Below are positions 27,954 through 36,932 of a DNA stretch of 64,000 nucleotides, piece after piece; position 1 is the stretch's first letter; every line of letters begins with the position of its first letter. The notes under the pieces are model-generated. The model saw only the letters and a program-made list of their open reading frames with translations, had not been told where the DNA came from and did not search any database. Position numbers and translations under genes: made by a program. This DNA comes from Neolewinella aurantiaca (GTDB lineage: Bacteria > Bacteroidota > Bacteroidia > Chitinophagales > Saprospiraceae). Location: NCBI RefSeq assembly GCF_008014675.1, contig NZ_VOXD01000017.1, positions 1-64,000 on the forward strand, in the 5' to 3' direction.

Positions 27954-28343
27954 TTAGAGCTTAACCACTTCGGCCTGAATCGGGTAGTCGGCCAGGATAC
28001 GGTTGGTGAAGGCCATGTGCCCCCGTGGAACCGCCAGGTACAGCTTACCGTGCTTGTAGTTTGCAAGGCTGGCGAGGAGACGCCATTTGGTAACCAGCTC
28101 GCGTTCGTTGTCGGATTTCATCCCGAGTTCGAAGTAGGATTTACGACCGTTCACCTCACCAGTACAATCGGGGATGAAGTATTCTTCGGAATCCTTGCTA
28201 CGACGAATCTTGGCGGGGGTTTCGTAGCCTTCGGCGTTCGCGTAGATGTTCTCGAAGCCTTTCTTCTTAACGATCTTATCGAGCAAAAGAGTAATCAGTT
28301 CTGCGTCTTTCTGTTGTGCTTCGGTGAGGATGCCATTTTCCAT
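27954..28343 (-). CDS. Hypothetical protein, 129 residues
   Basis: This is a soluble protein without signal peptide or membrane span. An N-terminal helical part (EAQQKDAELITLLLDKIVKKKGF) precedes a mixed region. The order IPDCTG, then FELGMK, then LYLAVPRGH is loosely like the PD-(D/E)xK nuclease fold, but key residues are not certain and this is only a suggestion. Codon use looks like that of its neighbours. It ends against the terminator shared with the convergent lipoprotein gene, which supports it as a real transcript. Confidence 0.65.
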   Translation of the reverse strand: MENGILTEAQQKDAELITLLLDKIVKKKGFENIYANAEGYETPAKIRRSKDSEEYFIPDCTGEVNGRKSYFELGMKSDNERELVTKWRLLASLANYKHGKLYLAVPRGHMAFTNRILADYPIQAEVVKL

Positions 28344-28511
28344 CTGGAGTGCTTGATTTTTCGATTAGTGTGGAGCGGAACATACCGCAAATAAGTAACA
28401 ATCGGGGATGTAAGTTACGATTAAACCCAGCTTCCGCCAAGGATGGTTACCCCTTAAAAACGTTTTTACCATTCGTATGGTTGAAGAACGGAGAACTTAC
28501 CTTAGCTGCTG

Positions 28512-29537
28512 ATGAGATTTTTTTTGTTAACACTGGCATTTGTACTTACAACTTGTTCAGACCCCGCTCCGTCCACCATTTCTGCACCTGCGGCCGCGCC
28601 CCATGGCCCTGGCATTTACTACTGGAAAACTAGTTGGAGCCTGCCCCCTCTCGAACAAGATGCATTAGCGAAGGCTGGAACAAAGCAACTTTTTGTCCGC
28701 TTATTCGATATAGATTACGACTTCAACCGGGAAGAAGCCCGACCGAAAGGACTGCTGAAACTCCCCGACTCGCTCGGGGTTCAACATGACTTTACGCTCG
28801 TTCCGGTAGTCTACATCGTAGAGCGGGTTTTCCGGCAGAACATAGAGGTAGAAGAGCTTGCCCGACGCACCGCCCGAACCATCCGCGGCATCGCCGCGGG
28901 CCACCCAGGCCTCTCGTCGGCAAGCCGTTGGCAAATCGATTGCGACTGGACCGTTGTCTCGCGCGATCGCTACTTCGCTTTCCTTGAAGATCTGCAACAG
29001 CAAAACCCGGACCTGACCCTCAGCGTAACGGTTCGTCTGCACCAGTACCGTGAGCGGATAGAAAACGGCATTCCTCCTGTCCCCGAAGGATTGCTGATGT
29101 GCTACAACATGGAGCCGGTTTCAGACGCTGGATCTACTAACGCAATTTACCAGGAGAAGCTCCTGCGAGGGTACCTGAAAGCCCCTCCCTACCCTATCCC
29201 TCTGGACGCGGCACTGCCGGTTTTCAGTTGGGGTGCGGCCTTCCGGGACAGTCACTTCCTGGGCATTACAGACGAGCCGTTCAGCCTGCCCGGGCTCCAG
29301 CAGGAGATTGCTCCGTCCCGCTTCATAATCCTGAAGGACACCACCATCAACGGCACGTTCCTCCGGGCCGGCGACAACCTCAGGTACGATGGCCCCGGCG
29401 ACCTGGCAAAACTCAGGGCTGCGGCACAACTGCTGAAACAAAAAACCGAAGTCAGGGACCTGTTGCTTTTCGACTGGCAAGAAGGCCTGACAAATAAGTA
29501 CCCTCCGGGGGAAATCTGGAAAGAGTTTTACCGTTAG
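28512..29537 (+). CDS. Hypothetical lipoprotein, possible TIM-barrel fold
   Basis: This is a 341-residue protein with a short lipoprotein signal (lipobox LTTC, Cys at 15), then an Ala/Pro linker that contains a full 18-bp motif copy (28583-28600, encoding APAAAP). The mature part has alternating strands and helices with phrases such as LFVRLFDIDYD, WQIDCDWTVVSRDRYFAFL, LTLSVTVRLHQY and FSWGAAF. These suggest a glycoside-hydrolase-like barrel, but no family can be named with confidence. It is followed after 3 bp by the 810-residue gene, so the two are almost certainly one operon and likely act together at the cell envelope. Confidence 0.75.
   Translation: MRFFLLTLAFVLTTCSDPAPSTISAPAAAPHGPGIYYWKTSWSLPPLEQDALAKAGTKQLFVRLFDIDYDFNREEARPKGLLKLPDSLGVQHDFTLVPVVYIVERVFRQNIEVEELARRTARTIRGIAAGHPGLSSASRWQIDCDWTVVSRDRYFAFLEDLQQQNPDLTLSVTVRLHQYRERIENGIPPVPEGLLMCYNMEPVSDAGSTNAIYQEKLLRGYLKAPPYPIPLDAALPVFSWGAAFRDSHFLGITDEPFSLPGLQQEIAPSRFIILKDTTINGTFLRAGDNLRYDGPGDLAKLRAAAQLLKQKTEVRDLLLFDWQEGLTNKYPPGEIWKEFYR
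28583..28600 (-). repeat. 18-bp dispersed motif copy inside a coding linker
   Basis: This is a full match (16 of 16), lying just behind the lipobox of the lipoprotein gene and encoding the Ala/Pro tether. It reads TGCACC in the direction of the gene. Confidence 0.75.
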
Positions 29538-29540
29538 GAC

Positions 29541-31973
29541 ATGATGAATAGTACCTTTATAGGTAGTAATCCCACCCATAACACAAAGTCTTTTCCCGTG
29601 CGCCCATTCATTCTGATTTTCACACTATTACTGATGTTACAACCTGCTACAGGAGACGCCTGTGGCTATAACTTACTCGGCGAAGAATACCGTATTGCTT
29701 TGCTCAACCCCTTCATCATCGGTGAAGACTACGCCCCGCTTTTTTACTCTGCTGACCGGCTGAATACCACCCGGAACGCAAAAGCAGGCAAAGACCGCCA
29801 ACGAAACGTTGCCGCATGGGCCAGGGAACTCGGCCCGGGTGTCAGCCCGGAAGACGTAATGTCTATCCTCTACGGCACAACGCTGGAAGACTGGATAAAT
29901 GCGAAAACGGGCAACGCTCCGGCGGGATGGGTTAGCAACGGCGCCTGGCGCGCCATCAGCCAGAGACCGGACCTGCTGGAATATGCACTTTACGCCAAAG
30001 GATACGAACAGGAAAATGTAGTTACCTACTGGTGGGACGACGAGGAAGATAACTCCGGTTTGCCCGGAACGGAGGTCTACCGCGCCAACTACCACAGCCG
30101 GGCACTGGCCGGCTACAACAAGGCAGCCAAAGGTTCTTTCCTGAAGGAGCGTTATGCTTATCAGCTCCTTCTCCTTGCTTATTACGACGGCGACGAAGAA
30201 GCCATGGAAACCTACTTTATGCGCCACTTTAAAGGCAAGTCCGGGGCTTTGGCAGACTGGGCACGCTTTCACTTTGCGGGTCAGTGGAACGAGGAAGGCC
30301 GCTACACCATCGAAATGGCTAATGCGCTGCGTGCTGTGCCGGAAAAAGCCATCGCCGTTTACTTCCGCACTCCGGATGAAATAAACCCGAACGATTACGC
30401 TGTCGCCGTTCGCAATAATCCCGAGCGGTCTAATCTCTACGCACTCGCCGCCGTGAAACAAAAAGGACGAGCGCTTGCTTACCTCCGTAAAGCTTATGAG
30501 TTTGACCCGGCAAACCCTCTGGTGGAACTGCTGCTCGTGCGTGAAATCAACAAACTGGAGGACTGGTTGATGACCAACCCGCTTACCGGTGTAGGCCCGG
30601 CAGTGATCAACTTCCAAACACCAGCCTGGGACAGCGAAAGTTATGAGGACTACGGAAAAATTGTAGACCGCCTCCGAAGAGAGAATGTAGCTAAAGACCG
30701 CGCCTACCTGAAAGAACTTCGTGAGTTCCTAAGTAACTACCGTTCCGCGGACCCCAGTCTCGGTGCCATCTTCAGGGCACAGACCGCCTTGTTGGACGAA
30801 GACTACCGTACCGCGCTCAAAGAGACCTCCGCCCTGGCCGAAGGCCAGGAGGGTACGGGCCTGCAGGTTCGCATTGTCCGCTACCTCGCACTGTTGCAGG
30901 GTAGTAACGTCAACGACGCAAACGTGAAGGAAGAAGTAGCCAGGCACCTGCTGGCCCTCGACAAAGTTTTACCCAAGCAGGACCCTGACCACTATGAGTT
31001 CACGAGTGGAGCCAATTATAAACTCTTACCCGCACTCAATCGCATTGCCAGCCAGCGCTACGCTATGGCGGGCGACACCACGACAGCATATTTCCTGTAC
31101 AACCGTTCGCTAAAACTGATCAGCGGAGACGTCTGGAGTAGCGACAACTACCGGCAGATAGATTTTCTGGACCGGGGCATCAGCCTGAATACGATAGACA
31201 AGGTCATCGCCGCCGTCAAACAACCGAAAGACAATTCCTCCTTCGGAAAACTGGTAAAATCTTCCAGCATTCCTGCGGTCAACGAACTCTACAATCTAGC
31301 CGGCACGTTGGCGATGCGCAAAAATAACCTGCCAGCCGCAGCAGCGTATTTTGCTAACATGACGCAGCCTTCCTACAGTCCTCGCGGCGGGGATGAATTG
31401 CCTTCGCCTCTGGTCGATATGCTTGGCGCGGGAGATGTCCGGTCGCTCACTTCAAAGGAAATGCTTGTGCGGCAGCTCATCGAGCTCGAAAGCCTGACAA
31501 AAGAAGGTGGTAACGAGGGCGCAGCAGCCTGCCTTGCCCTCGCACAAGCCTGGTACAACATGAGTGATTTCGGACCAGCCTGGTATATGCTGTCTTATGG
31601 CAAATCATCCATCCGGCCAACCGGTGTTGTTGCGTGGCCGGGAGGGTTCTCGCACGCCGCGGTCCCCCATAACCAGGCCGACTTCGACCTGTATTACCTC
31701 GCAAGTCGCTCAGAAGAGTACTTCGGCTGCGCCGAAGCAATGGCCACCAACGAGCAGTTGAAGGCAGAGATTGACCTTAGCCGTCGTATCCTCAGATACC
31801 GTGTAATTGAGGAAAATGCGCTGGCCCAAAGCTGGGGTTGGCTCGATGAAGACGGAGTTGCCGCTCTCGCGGTTGAGTACCGAAACATCATGTCTCCGTT
31901 CATTCGTAAGTACGGTGAATCAGATTACGCCACGCGGGTAGCGATGCAGTGCAGCAGCCTGATGGAACTGTAA
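29541..31973 (+). CDS. Large exported helical-repeat protein of unknown function
   Basis: This 810-residue protein is probably exported. A hydrophobic stretch (FILIFTLLLMLQPATG) lies at about residues 23-38 and is followed by ACGYNLLGEEYRIALLNP. The remainder is rich in helices with TPR-like spacing (for example YALYAKGYEQEN, ALAYLRKAYEFDPANPLVELLLVREI, RYLALLQGSNVND). This suggests a solenoid scaffold rather than an enzyme. An N-terminal extension of about 20 residues precedes the signal; no better internal Met is present. It overlaps no gene but starts 3 bp after the lipoprotein gene, so they are likely co-translated and may form a complex. Confidence 0.8.
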   Translation: MMNSTFIGSNPTHNTKSFPVRPFILIFTLLLMLQPATGDACGYNLLGEEYRIALLNPFIIGEDYAPLFYSADRLNTTRNAKAGKDRQRNVAAWARELGPGVSPEDVMSILYGTTLEDWINAKTGNAPAGWVSNGAWRAISQRPDLLEYALYAKGYEQENVVTYWWDDEEDNSGLPGTEVYRANYHSRALAGYNKAAKGSFLKERYAYQLLLLAYYDGDEEAMETYFMRHFKGKSGALADWARFHFAGQWNEEGRYTIEMANALRAVPEKAIAVYFRTPDEINPNDYAVAVRNNPERSNLYALAAVKQKGRALAYLRKAYEFDPANPLVELLLVREINKLEDWLMTNPLTGVGPAVINFQTPAWDSESYEDYGKIVDRLRRENVAKDRAYLKELREFLSNYRSADPSLGAIFRAQTALLDEDYRTALKETSALAEGQEGTGLQVRIVRYLALLQGSNVNDANVKEEVARHLLALDKVLPKQDPDHYEFTSGANYKLLPALNRIASQRYAMAGDTTTAYFLYNRSLKLISGDVWSSDNYRQIDFLDRGISLNTIDKVIAAVKQPKDNSSFGKLVKSSSIPAVNELYNLAGTLAMRKNNLPAAAAYFANMTQPSYSPRGGDELPSPLVDMLGAGDVRSLTSKEMLVRQLIELESLTKEGGNEGAAACLALAQAWYNMSDFGPAWYMLSYGKSSIRPTGVVAWPGGFSHAAVPHNQADFDLYYLASRSEEYFGCAEAMATNEQLKAEIDLSRRILRYRVIEENALAQSWGWLDEDGVAALAVEYRNIMSPFIRKYGESDYATRVAMQCSSLMEL

Positions 31974-31979
31974 AGCTGG

Positions 31980-32051
31980 CGGTTTGCCAGGTGTAAAGGA
32001 ACCTGCCAGTCTCCTCGGCTTCGCCCGGGCTTCTTTATATCTGGCAAACCG
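31980..32051. terminator. Possible hairpin between convergent genes
   Basis: The 11-bp perfect inverted repeat CGGTTTGCCAG / CTGGCAAACCG (31980-31990 and 32041-32051) encloses a 50-nt loop. There is no T-run, so its role as a terminator is uncertain. A degenerate piece of the 18-bp motif (GCCAGGTGTAAAGG) is inside. Confidence 0.4.
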
Positions 32052-32059
32052 GTATAAGC

Positions 32060-33610
32060 TTAATTTCTTTGAGCTTCGAACTTCTCCCGAATGACTTCCT
32101 GTACGGTTTTGTCTTCGATTTTGGCCTGTAACCAACTCGGAATATCCAGGAACGTAAACGGTCTGCTTTCGAAAGGCTTGGTGGTAATAGCGTCGAGTTT
32201 AGTCTTGAGCTTGATGAATTCATCTCTCAACTGGTCCTCACGGATGCGGGGAATACGGCGCAGGAAGCGGAAAATATACTGTTGGGTCTCTTGCAGATGT
32301 TCGACCTTTGACAGGAAACGGTACACTGATTTCACCTGATACTCAACCAATTGAACGTTCCCCATCTCGAAGTGACAGATCAAGCTGAGTATCCGGGCAT
32401 AAGCCTGGATGTCTGAGCGGTAATTGGGGCTCCGCTGGTTAATGATCTCGTTGAGGTAATCGATTGCGGTATCGTTGTCTCCGCTACCGAAGTACAGGCA
32501 GGCGATCCGGTAGTGGAAAATCATAATCCTGTGGTCGTCCCAATTGTAAATATTTTTTTCGATCACTTCCATAATCTGAGGTACCAGACCGAGGCCTTCC
32601 TTGAAGGTGCCCTCCATGTAGTGTCTCCGGATCTGGTGATCGAACTGATAGAGATAGTACAGGCTACTGACGTTGACGTTGTTGGTCAGGTCAAACTTGT
32701 GCGGGAACAGATCAAGCATAGAGAGCTGCTCCATGAACTTGTCGTACTGCCACATATTAAATAATGTGGCGAGGTTGTTGTGAACGCCCTTAAGGTAAAG
32801 GGGCGCGTTGGCCTCTATCATCCGTTCGTTGTCGTCGAACAAACCTACCCAGCGTTGGGTGTAGCGGTAGGTCATCGGGTACTCATGGCACATCAGGTGC
32901 ATCCATGCGTAACTCTGGCAATAGTAGACCTTTCCCCAAAAGTCAAGTTCCTCGTACTTCGAACGGGGCAGTTGCCCGCGAAAGAAAGACTGGACCATAA
33001 AGTAGTCTTGCTCATTGCTGACCAATCCCAGCTTCAGGTAGAGGCCGTATAAGCGCAGGGCGAGGTTGGACCACGCGTCGGTTTCGGATATCTTAACCGC
33101 AAGTTCGGCACACTCTTCACCGAGCTCTTCAGCCCGGTTTTCAATACTGCGGGTGATGTGCTGCCCTTCAATGTGTTTCTCGAACTGAGCGATTTCAAGC
33201 GCTACGGTGTGCACCTCGATGTCGCGGGCGCGTTTCTTCGTTTTATCAAGAATATCGAGGCTCTGGCGGTAGAGGCCTTTGTTGTACAGGATACGGGCGT
33301 AATCCAGGTTCTCCCGCAGCAAAATGGCTTCGTCTTTGTTACGGTTCAGCAGGCGCAGCGAGGTGAGCAACTGTTTGTAGAGGTGAGCCTTCAGATTAGA
33401 AAGCTGTGTTTTCTTGATGCCATTGATTCGCTTCAGCAAATAGGCTTCATCGTACTCACCGGTACGCTCAAGAATGTTGAACAGTTGGAGAAAAAGTATC
33501 TCGGCATCTGCTTGCTGGTTTCGCTTAACAAACAGTCGAAAATGTCGTTTCTCTGCCCGATTAAGTGAAGCAACCAGTTTTAACAGGTCGTCTGTCTTTT
33601 GCTTTGGCAT
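32060..33610 (-). CDS. Hypothetical helical protein, 516 residues
   Basis: This is a soluble, all-helical protein with no signal peptide. The N-terminal ~90 residues (LLKLVASLNRAEKRHFRLFVKR, KTQLSNLKAHLYKQLLTSLRLL) are basic and resemble a coiled or DNA/RNA-contacting module. The rest has TPR-like helices (YARILYNKGLYRQSLDILDK, RIACLYFGSGDNDTAIDYLNEI). Similar cytoplasmic helical proteins occur widely in Bacteroidota without an assigned role. It is monocistronic and divergent from leuA with a 211-bp gap. Confidence 0.75.
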   Translation of the reverse strand: MPKQKTDDLLKLVASLNRAEKRHFRLFVKRNQQADAEILFLQLFNILERTGEYDEAYLLKRINGIKKTQLSNLKAHLYKQLLTSLRLLNRNKDEAILLRENLDYARILYNKGLYRQSLDILDKTKKRARDIEVHTVALEIAQFEKHIEGQHITRSIENRAEELGEECAELAVKISETDAWSNLALRLYGLYLKLGLVSNEQDYFMVQSFFRGQLPRSKYEELDFWGKVYYCQSYAWMHLMCHEYPMTYRYTQRWVGLFDDNERMIEANAPLYLKGVHNNLATLFNMWQYDKFMEQLSMLDLFPHKFDLTNNVNVSSLYYLYQFDHQIRRHYMEGTFKEGLGLVPQIMEVIEKNIYNWDDHRIMIFHYRIACLYFGSGDNDTAIDYLNEIINQRSPNYRSDIQAYARILSLICHFEMGNVQLVEYQVKSVYRFLSKVEHLQETQQYIFRFLRRIPRIREDQLRDEFIKLKTKLDAITTKPFESRPFTFLDIPSWLQAKIEDKTVQEVIREKFEAQRN

Positions 33611-33665
33611 TGTATTACATCTTTAGATAAACCCCTACTAAGCAGATGTTTACGAAACAACTACC

Positions 33666-33698
33666 TTTGCACGGTGTAGCGATTGTGGGGTATAATAG
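33666..33698 (+). promoter_or_regulatory. Putative promoter of leuA
   Basis: TTTG (33666-33669) and TATAATAG (33691-33698) are 21 bp apart, close to the Bacteroidota -33/-7 layout, although the -7 box ends in ATAG rather than TTTG. The predicted leader is about 115 nt. No leucine-rich leader peptide or T-box was seen in it. Confidence 0.4.
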
Positions 33699-33821
33699 AC
33701 AAGTCCGACTTTAAATTCTACGCCGCAAATTCTTAATTTTATCGTCCTGACCAAATTAAGGCGCTACTAATATTAGAGCCGTAAAGATAGAAACGCCCAC
33801 CAAACCGGGGCATAACCGCAT

Positions 33822-34976
33822 ATGAAAACCAATCAAATTCAGATTTTCGACACCACTCTCCGCGATGGGGAACAGGTTCCTGGCTGTAAGCTGGACACAG
33901 CTCAAAAGCTCGTCATTGCCCGTCAGCTTGAGCTGTTGGGTGTCGATGTAATTGAGGCCGGGTTCCCGATCTCCAGCCCTGGAGACTTCCAGAGCGTCCG
34001 GGAAATCGGACGCATCGTGTCTGCTCCTGTCGTCTGCGCGCTCAGCCGCGCAGTAAAAAAGGACATCGAAGTGGCTGCCGATTCACTCAAGACCGCCAAA
34101 CGGCCCCGCATCCATACGGGTATCGGGACTTCCGACAGTCACATCCAGTTCAAGCTGCGGACTACACCCGACGAGATCATCCGCCGGGCAGTAGACGCCG
34201 TCAAGTACGCTAAGAGCTTCGTCGAAGACGTCGAGTTCTACGCCGAAGATGCCGGGCGCACAAGCAACGAATTTCTCGCACGTGTCATCCAGGCTGTTGT
34301 AAACGCCGGAGCCACTGTACTTAACATTCCGGACACCACCGGGTACTGCCTGCCGAATGAGTACATGGAGAAAATCGCTTTCCTGCGCGACAACGTCAAC
34401 GGAATCGACAAATGTACCCTCAGCACCCACTGCCACAATGATCTTGGCCTGGCTACCGCCAACTCCATCGCAGGAGCGATGGGTGGTGCCCGCCAGATCG
34501 AGTGTACCATCAACGGCATCGGAGAGCGGGCGGGCAATACCGCGCTCGAGGAAGTCGTGATGATCATGCGCCAGCATGAACACCTCGGTATGCACACCAA
34601 CATCAACAGCAAATTGCTGCTCGAAACCAGCCACCTCGTCAGTGAAAGTATGGGGATGGTAGTTCAGCCCAATAAAGCCATAGTAGGAGACAATGCCTTT
34701 GCGCATAGCTCCGGCATCCACCAGGACGGGGTAATCAAACGCCGTGATACCTACGAGATAATCGACCCGGCAGAAGTAGGCGTTGATGAGTCACGTATCG
34801 TTCTTACCGCACGCAGTGGTCGTGCAGCACTGGCTTACCGTTTCAAGAACCTGGGACATAACGTCACTAAAGTTCAGCTTGACTCTCTCTACGAGGAATT
34901 CCTTATCGTCGCCGATGGCAAGAAGGAAGTAGAAGATGCAGACCTCGAAGATATGATTTCAACCTCTGCGGTTTAA
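33822..34976 (+). CDS. leuA: 2-isopropylmalate synthase, short form
   Basis: This enzyme condenses acetyl-CoA with 2-oxoisovalerate, the first committed step to leucine. The HMGL-like TIM barrel is complete: DTTLRDGEQ (residues 9-17) and the metal-binding HCHNDLG segment near residue 205. Gly-rich loops follow ([12 protein letters not shown], then HSSGIHQDG near 285). At 384 residues it lacks the ~120-residue C-terminal regulatory domain that mediates leucine feedback in the 500-residue forms. Homocitrate or citramalate synthases are related; the neighbouring leuCDB genes favour the isopropylmalate reaction. It is separated from leuCDB by three minus-strand genes. Confidence 0.9.
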   Translation: MKTNQIQIFDTTLRDGEQVPGCKLDTAQKLVIARQLELLGVDVIEAGFPISSPGDFQSVREIGRIVSAPVVCALSRAVKKDIEVAADSLKTAKRPRIHTGIGTSDSHIQFKLRTTPDEIIRRAVDAVKYAKSFVEDVEFYAEDAGRTSNEFLARVIQAVVNAGATVLNIPDTTGYCLPNEYMEKIAFLRDNVNGIDKCTLSTHCHNDLGLATANSIAGAMGGARQIECTINGIGERAGNTALEEVVMIMRQHEHLGMHTNINSKLLLETSHLVSESMGMVVQPNKAIVGDNAFAHSSGIHQDGVIKRRDTYEIIDPAEVGVDESRIVLTARSGRAALAYRFKNLGHNVTKVQLDSLYEEFLIVADGKKEVEDADLEDMISTSAV

Positions 34977-34989
34977 TCACGCTTCGTAA

Positions 34990-35051
34990 GCACAGGGGAT
35001 ACTCACGGAGGATCACTCCACCAGTTCATCCTTACGCCAGATCCCCTGTGC
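34990..35051. repeat. Inverted repeat at the leuA/MORN convergence
   Basis: GCACAGGGGAT (about 34990-35000) and ATCCCCTGTGC (35041-35051) are perfect inverted repeats about 40 nt apart. The right arm lies in the end of the MORN gene. It may serve as a bidirectional terminator stem, though there is no T-run. Confidence 0.4.
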
Positions 35052-35906
35052 TACAATTTTACCCTTCGCGTTAGTAAATACGCCTTGGCCATGACGCAGG
35101 TCATCTTTCCAGCCGCCGGCGTACACTCCTCCTTCGGGGAAATAGTAACTCCCCTCACCAGAACGTTTATCATTTTCGTACTCTCCTTCATAACGGGCTC
35201 CATCTGACCAATGGAACGTACCCATGCCATGTTTTTGATTGTCTTTCCACTCCCCCTCGTACCGGCTGCCGGTACTGAGCAAGGCTACTCCTCTGCCATT
35301 GGCTTTGCCTTCAGAAATTTCACCAACGTAGTAGATTTCGTTGTTCTCTCTGCTACGAAAAGTAAGGTAGTTGGCCCCGGTTGTTTGGCGAAGGCGCGCC
35401 CTTAGATCCCGGACCTGTCCCTCGGCCTGGCGCAGCAGCAGGCCCAGCGAATCGTACGCAGAGGCATCTGGCTGGAGAGGGCTGACCGGAGTTGGTAAGA
35501 CGGAAGGCAACAACTCTACTGCAGACGCAGCAACGGGCCGCAGCAGCCGCTGCTGAAAAGTATCCGGCTGCTGCTTCCTACGCAACAACCGCCCTGCGTG
35601 TGCCATTCGTTCCGGCAGATAGACCGCAAATAACGAGAAGCTGTCATCAGCCATCAATTTCTGGTAAGCTTCGCGGGCCGGGGCGTAGCGCCCGGCGTGA
35701 AACAGGCTGTCCGCTGTCGCCAGACTGGTGTAAGCGACCAATCTTTCGGCAAGCCTGATACTGTCCTGAGTGAGCTCCAGGCGCCTCGCCCGCTCCTGGC
35801 TGATCTCCTGATGGGTAAATACGATGTATCCCAACGCACCGAGCAGGGCCAGCAGGAGGGGAAGAGTGGCTTTTGATTTCAACATAAATGGTTCGGTATT
35901 TTTCAA
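35013..35906 (-). CDS. MORN-repeat protein with N-terminal membrane anchor
   Basis: This is a 297-residue protein. Residues about 12-30 form a membrane anchor (LPLLLALLGALGYIVFTH). A helical part (about 35-190) is followed by at least three MORN repeats (about 205-285) of the form YEGEWKDNQKHGMGTFHW, YEGEYENDKRSGEGSYYF and YAGGWKDDLRHGQGVF. MORN repeats form beta-hairpin scaffolds that bind proteins or lipids. It begins 2 bp after the DUF2490 gene on the same strand and so is the second gene of that operon. Confidence 0.88.
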   Translation of the reverse strand: MKNTEPFMLKSKATLPLLLALLGALGYIVFTHQEISQERARRLELTQDSIRLAERLVAYTSLATADSLFHAGRYAPAREAYQKLMADDSFSLFAVYLPERMAHAGRLLRRKQQPDTFQQRLLRPVAASAVELLPSVLPTPVSPLQPDASAYDSLGLLLRQAEGQVRDLRARLRQTTGANYLTFRSRENNEIYYVGEISEGKANGRGVALLSTGSRYEGEWKDNQKHGMGTFHWSDGARYEGEYENDKRSGEGSYYFPEGGVYAGGWKDDLRHGQGVFTNAKGKIVAQGIWRKDELVE

Positions 35907-35908
35907 GA

Positions 35909-36799
35909 TTATTCTCGTAGATGGATTCCTGGCAATTTCCGTTTGGTGGCCCGCCAGTCCGGAGTATAATACACGTGTGTTCTAAGCGTAATGTTCTGTT
36001 TGTACAATCCTAGATCATCCGCAACCTGCCCGAACGAATACATCAGCCCCGCGGCAACGCGCACCTGCGTACTGGCGATATAGCCAAAAGAGCCGTGCAA
36101 CCGCAGATCCTCGAGCGGATCGCCAACTACCGACTTACCGCTCTGCATGATCAGTTCTACTTCGGGGCCGAAGTAAAAAGCACCCACCTCGAGGTGTTTG
36201 CGGTTAATCGGTTGTTTCAGGGCAAACATGTAGCGCCACCGGTTGCGGAATTTCCACTCGGCGTTCGTTTCGTAGCCACGCGTCCAGCGGTGCTCCAGGC
36301 GCACACGGTGGTACACTTTACCACGCCACAAATGTTGCGCCCAGAGGTACTCGTGCCAGATTCGCCACTCCGGTACGGTGCGTTGTTCGTTCTGTTCGTC
36401 CTGGTCTCCGTTGAAGTTGATGCGCAGCACCCCGCCCAGACTTACACTAAAGTGATCGTCGACGAGGTAACTCAAGGCATGGCGATTGTAAATCTGCGCC
36501 CACTGGCCGGCAAAATCCAAAGAAGGAGACTCCGTCCGCCGCAAGTGGGTTTGTGCTACCCAGAAGAGACGATCAGACAGACGAACGTTGGCGTACGTGT
36601 TGAGCCACCAGCGGGTGACGGGAGGCTTGAATTCTGAAGCAGGAGCTGCGTCTTGCCCGGCCAGCGAAGAGGAGGCAAGGCAAAAAATGAAGCCCGGAAT
36701 CAAAATGCGAAGCAGCAGGGATAGCGGCCCTTTTGGCGGCCAAACGCACAGTAGGGGGTGTCCTCCCGGGTTTTCGGGGACATAAAATTGACGGCGCAT
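35909..36799 (-). CDS. DUF2490 family outer-membrane protein
   Basis: This 296-residue protein has a signal peptide-like N-terminus (basic start, hydrophobic segment near residues 27-46 ending in SLAG). It then shows the aromatic, alternating pattern of a small beta-barrel. Typical DUF2490 phrases are WWLNTYANVRLSDRLFWVAQ, EWRIWHEYLWAQ, VRLEHRWTRG and FRNRWRYMFALK. The family is thought to be outer-membrane beta-barrels of unknown function. It is the first gene of a two-gene operon with the MORN protein. A -7-like TATCTTTG lies on the minus strand at 36879-36886, about 80 bp upstream. Confidence 0.85.
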   Translation of the reverse strand: MRRQFYVPENPGGHPLLCVWPPKGPLSLLLRILIPGFIFCLASSSLAGQDAAPASEFKPPVTRWWLNTYANVRLSDRLFWVAQTHLRRTESPSLDFAGQWAQIYNRHALSYLVDDHFSVSLGGVLRINFNGDQDEQNEQRTVPEWRIWHEYLWAQHLWRGKVYHRVRLEHRWTRGYETNAEWKFRNRWRYMFALKQPINRKHLEVGAFYFGPEVELIMQSGKSVVGDPLEDLRLHGSFGYIASTQVRVAAGLMYSFGQVADDLGLYKQNITLRTHVYYTPDWRATKRKLPGIHLRE

Positions 36800-36932
36800 A
36801 AAGTGCTATGTTGGTTTAAAGGGGAAAACGGTGGAGGCCCGGTGCAACGGGCCTCCTAAAATAAAACTCCTGACAAAGATACGACTTCTGTCTATTCTTC
36901 GCTACCGCATTTAGTTCCGTGGAACCGGAAAA

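Noticed and set aside
29673-30617. 314-codon minus-strand reading frame
   Set aside because: It is antisense to the 810-residue gene, which has a signal peptide and operon context.
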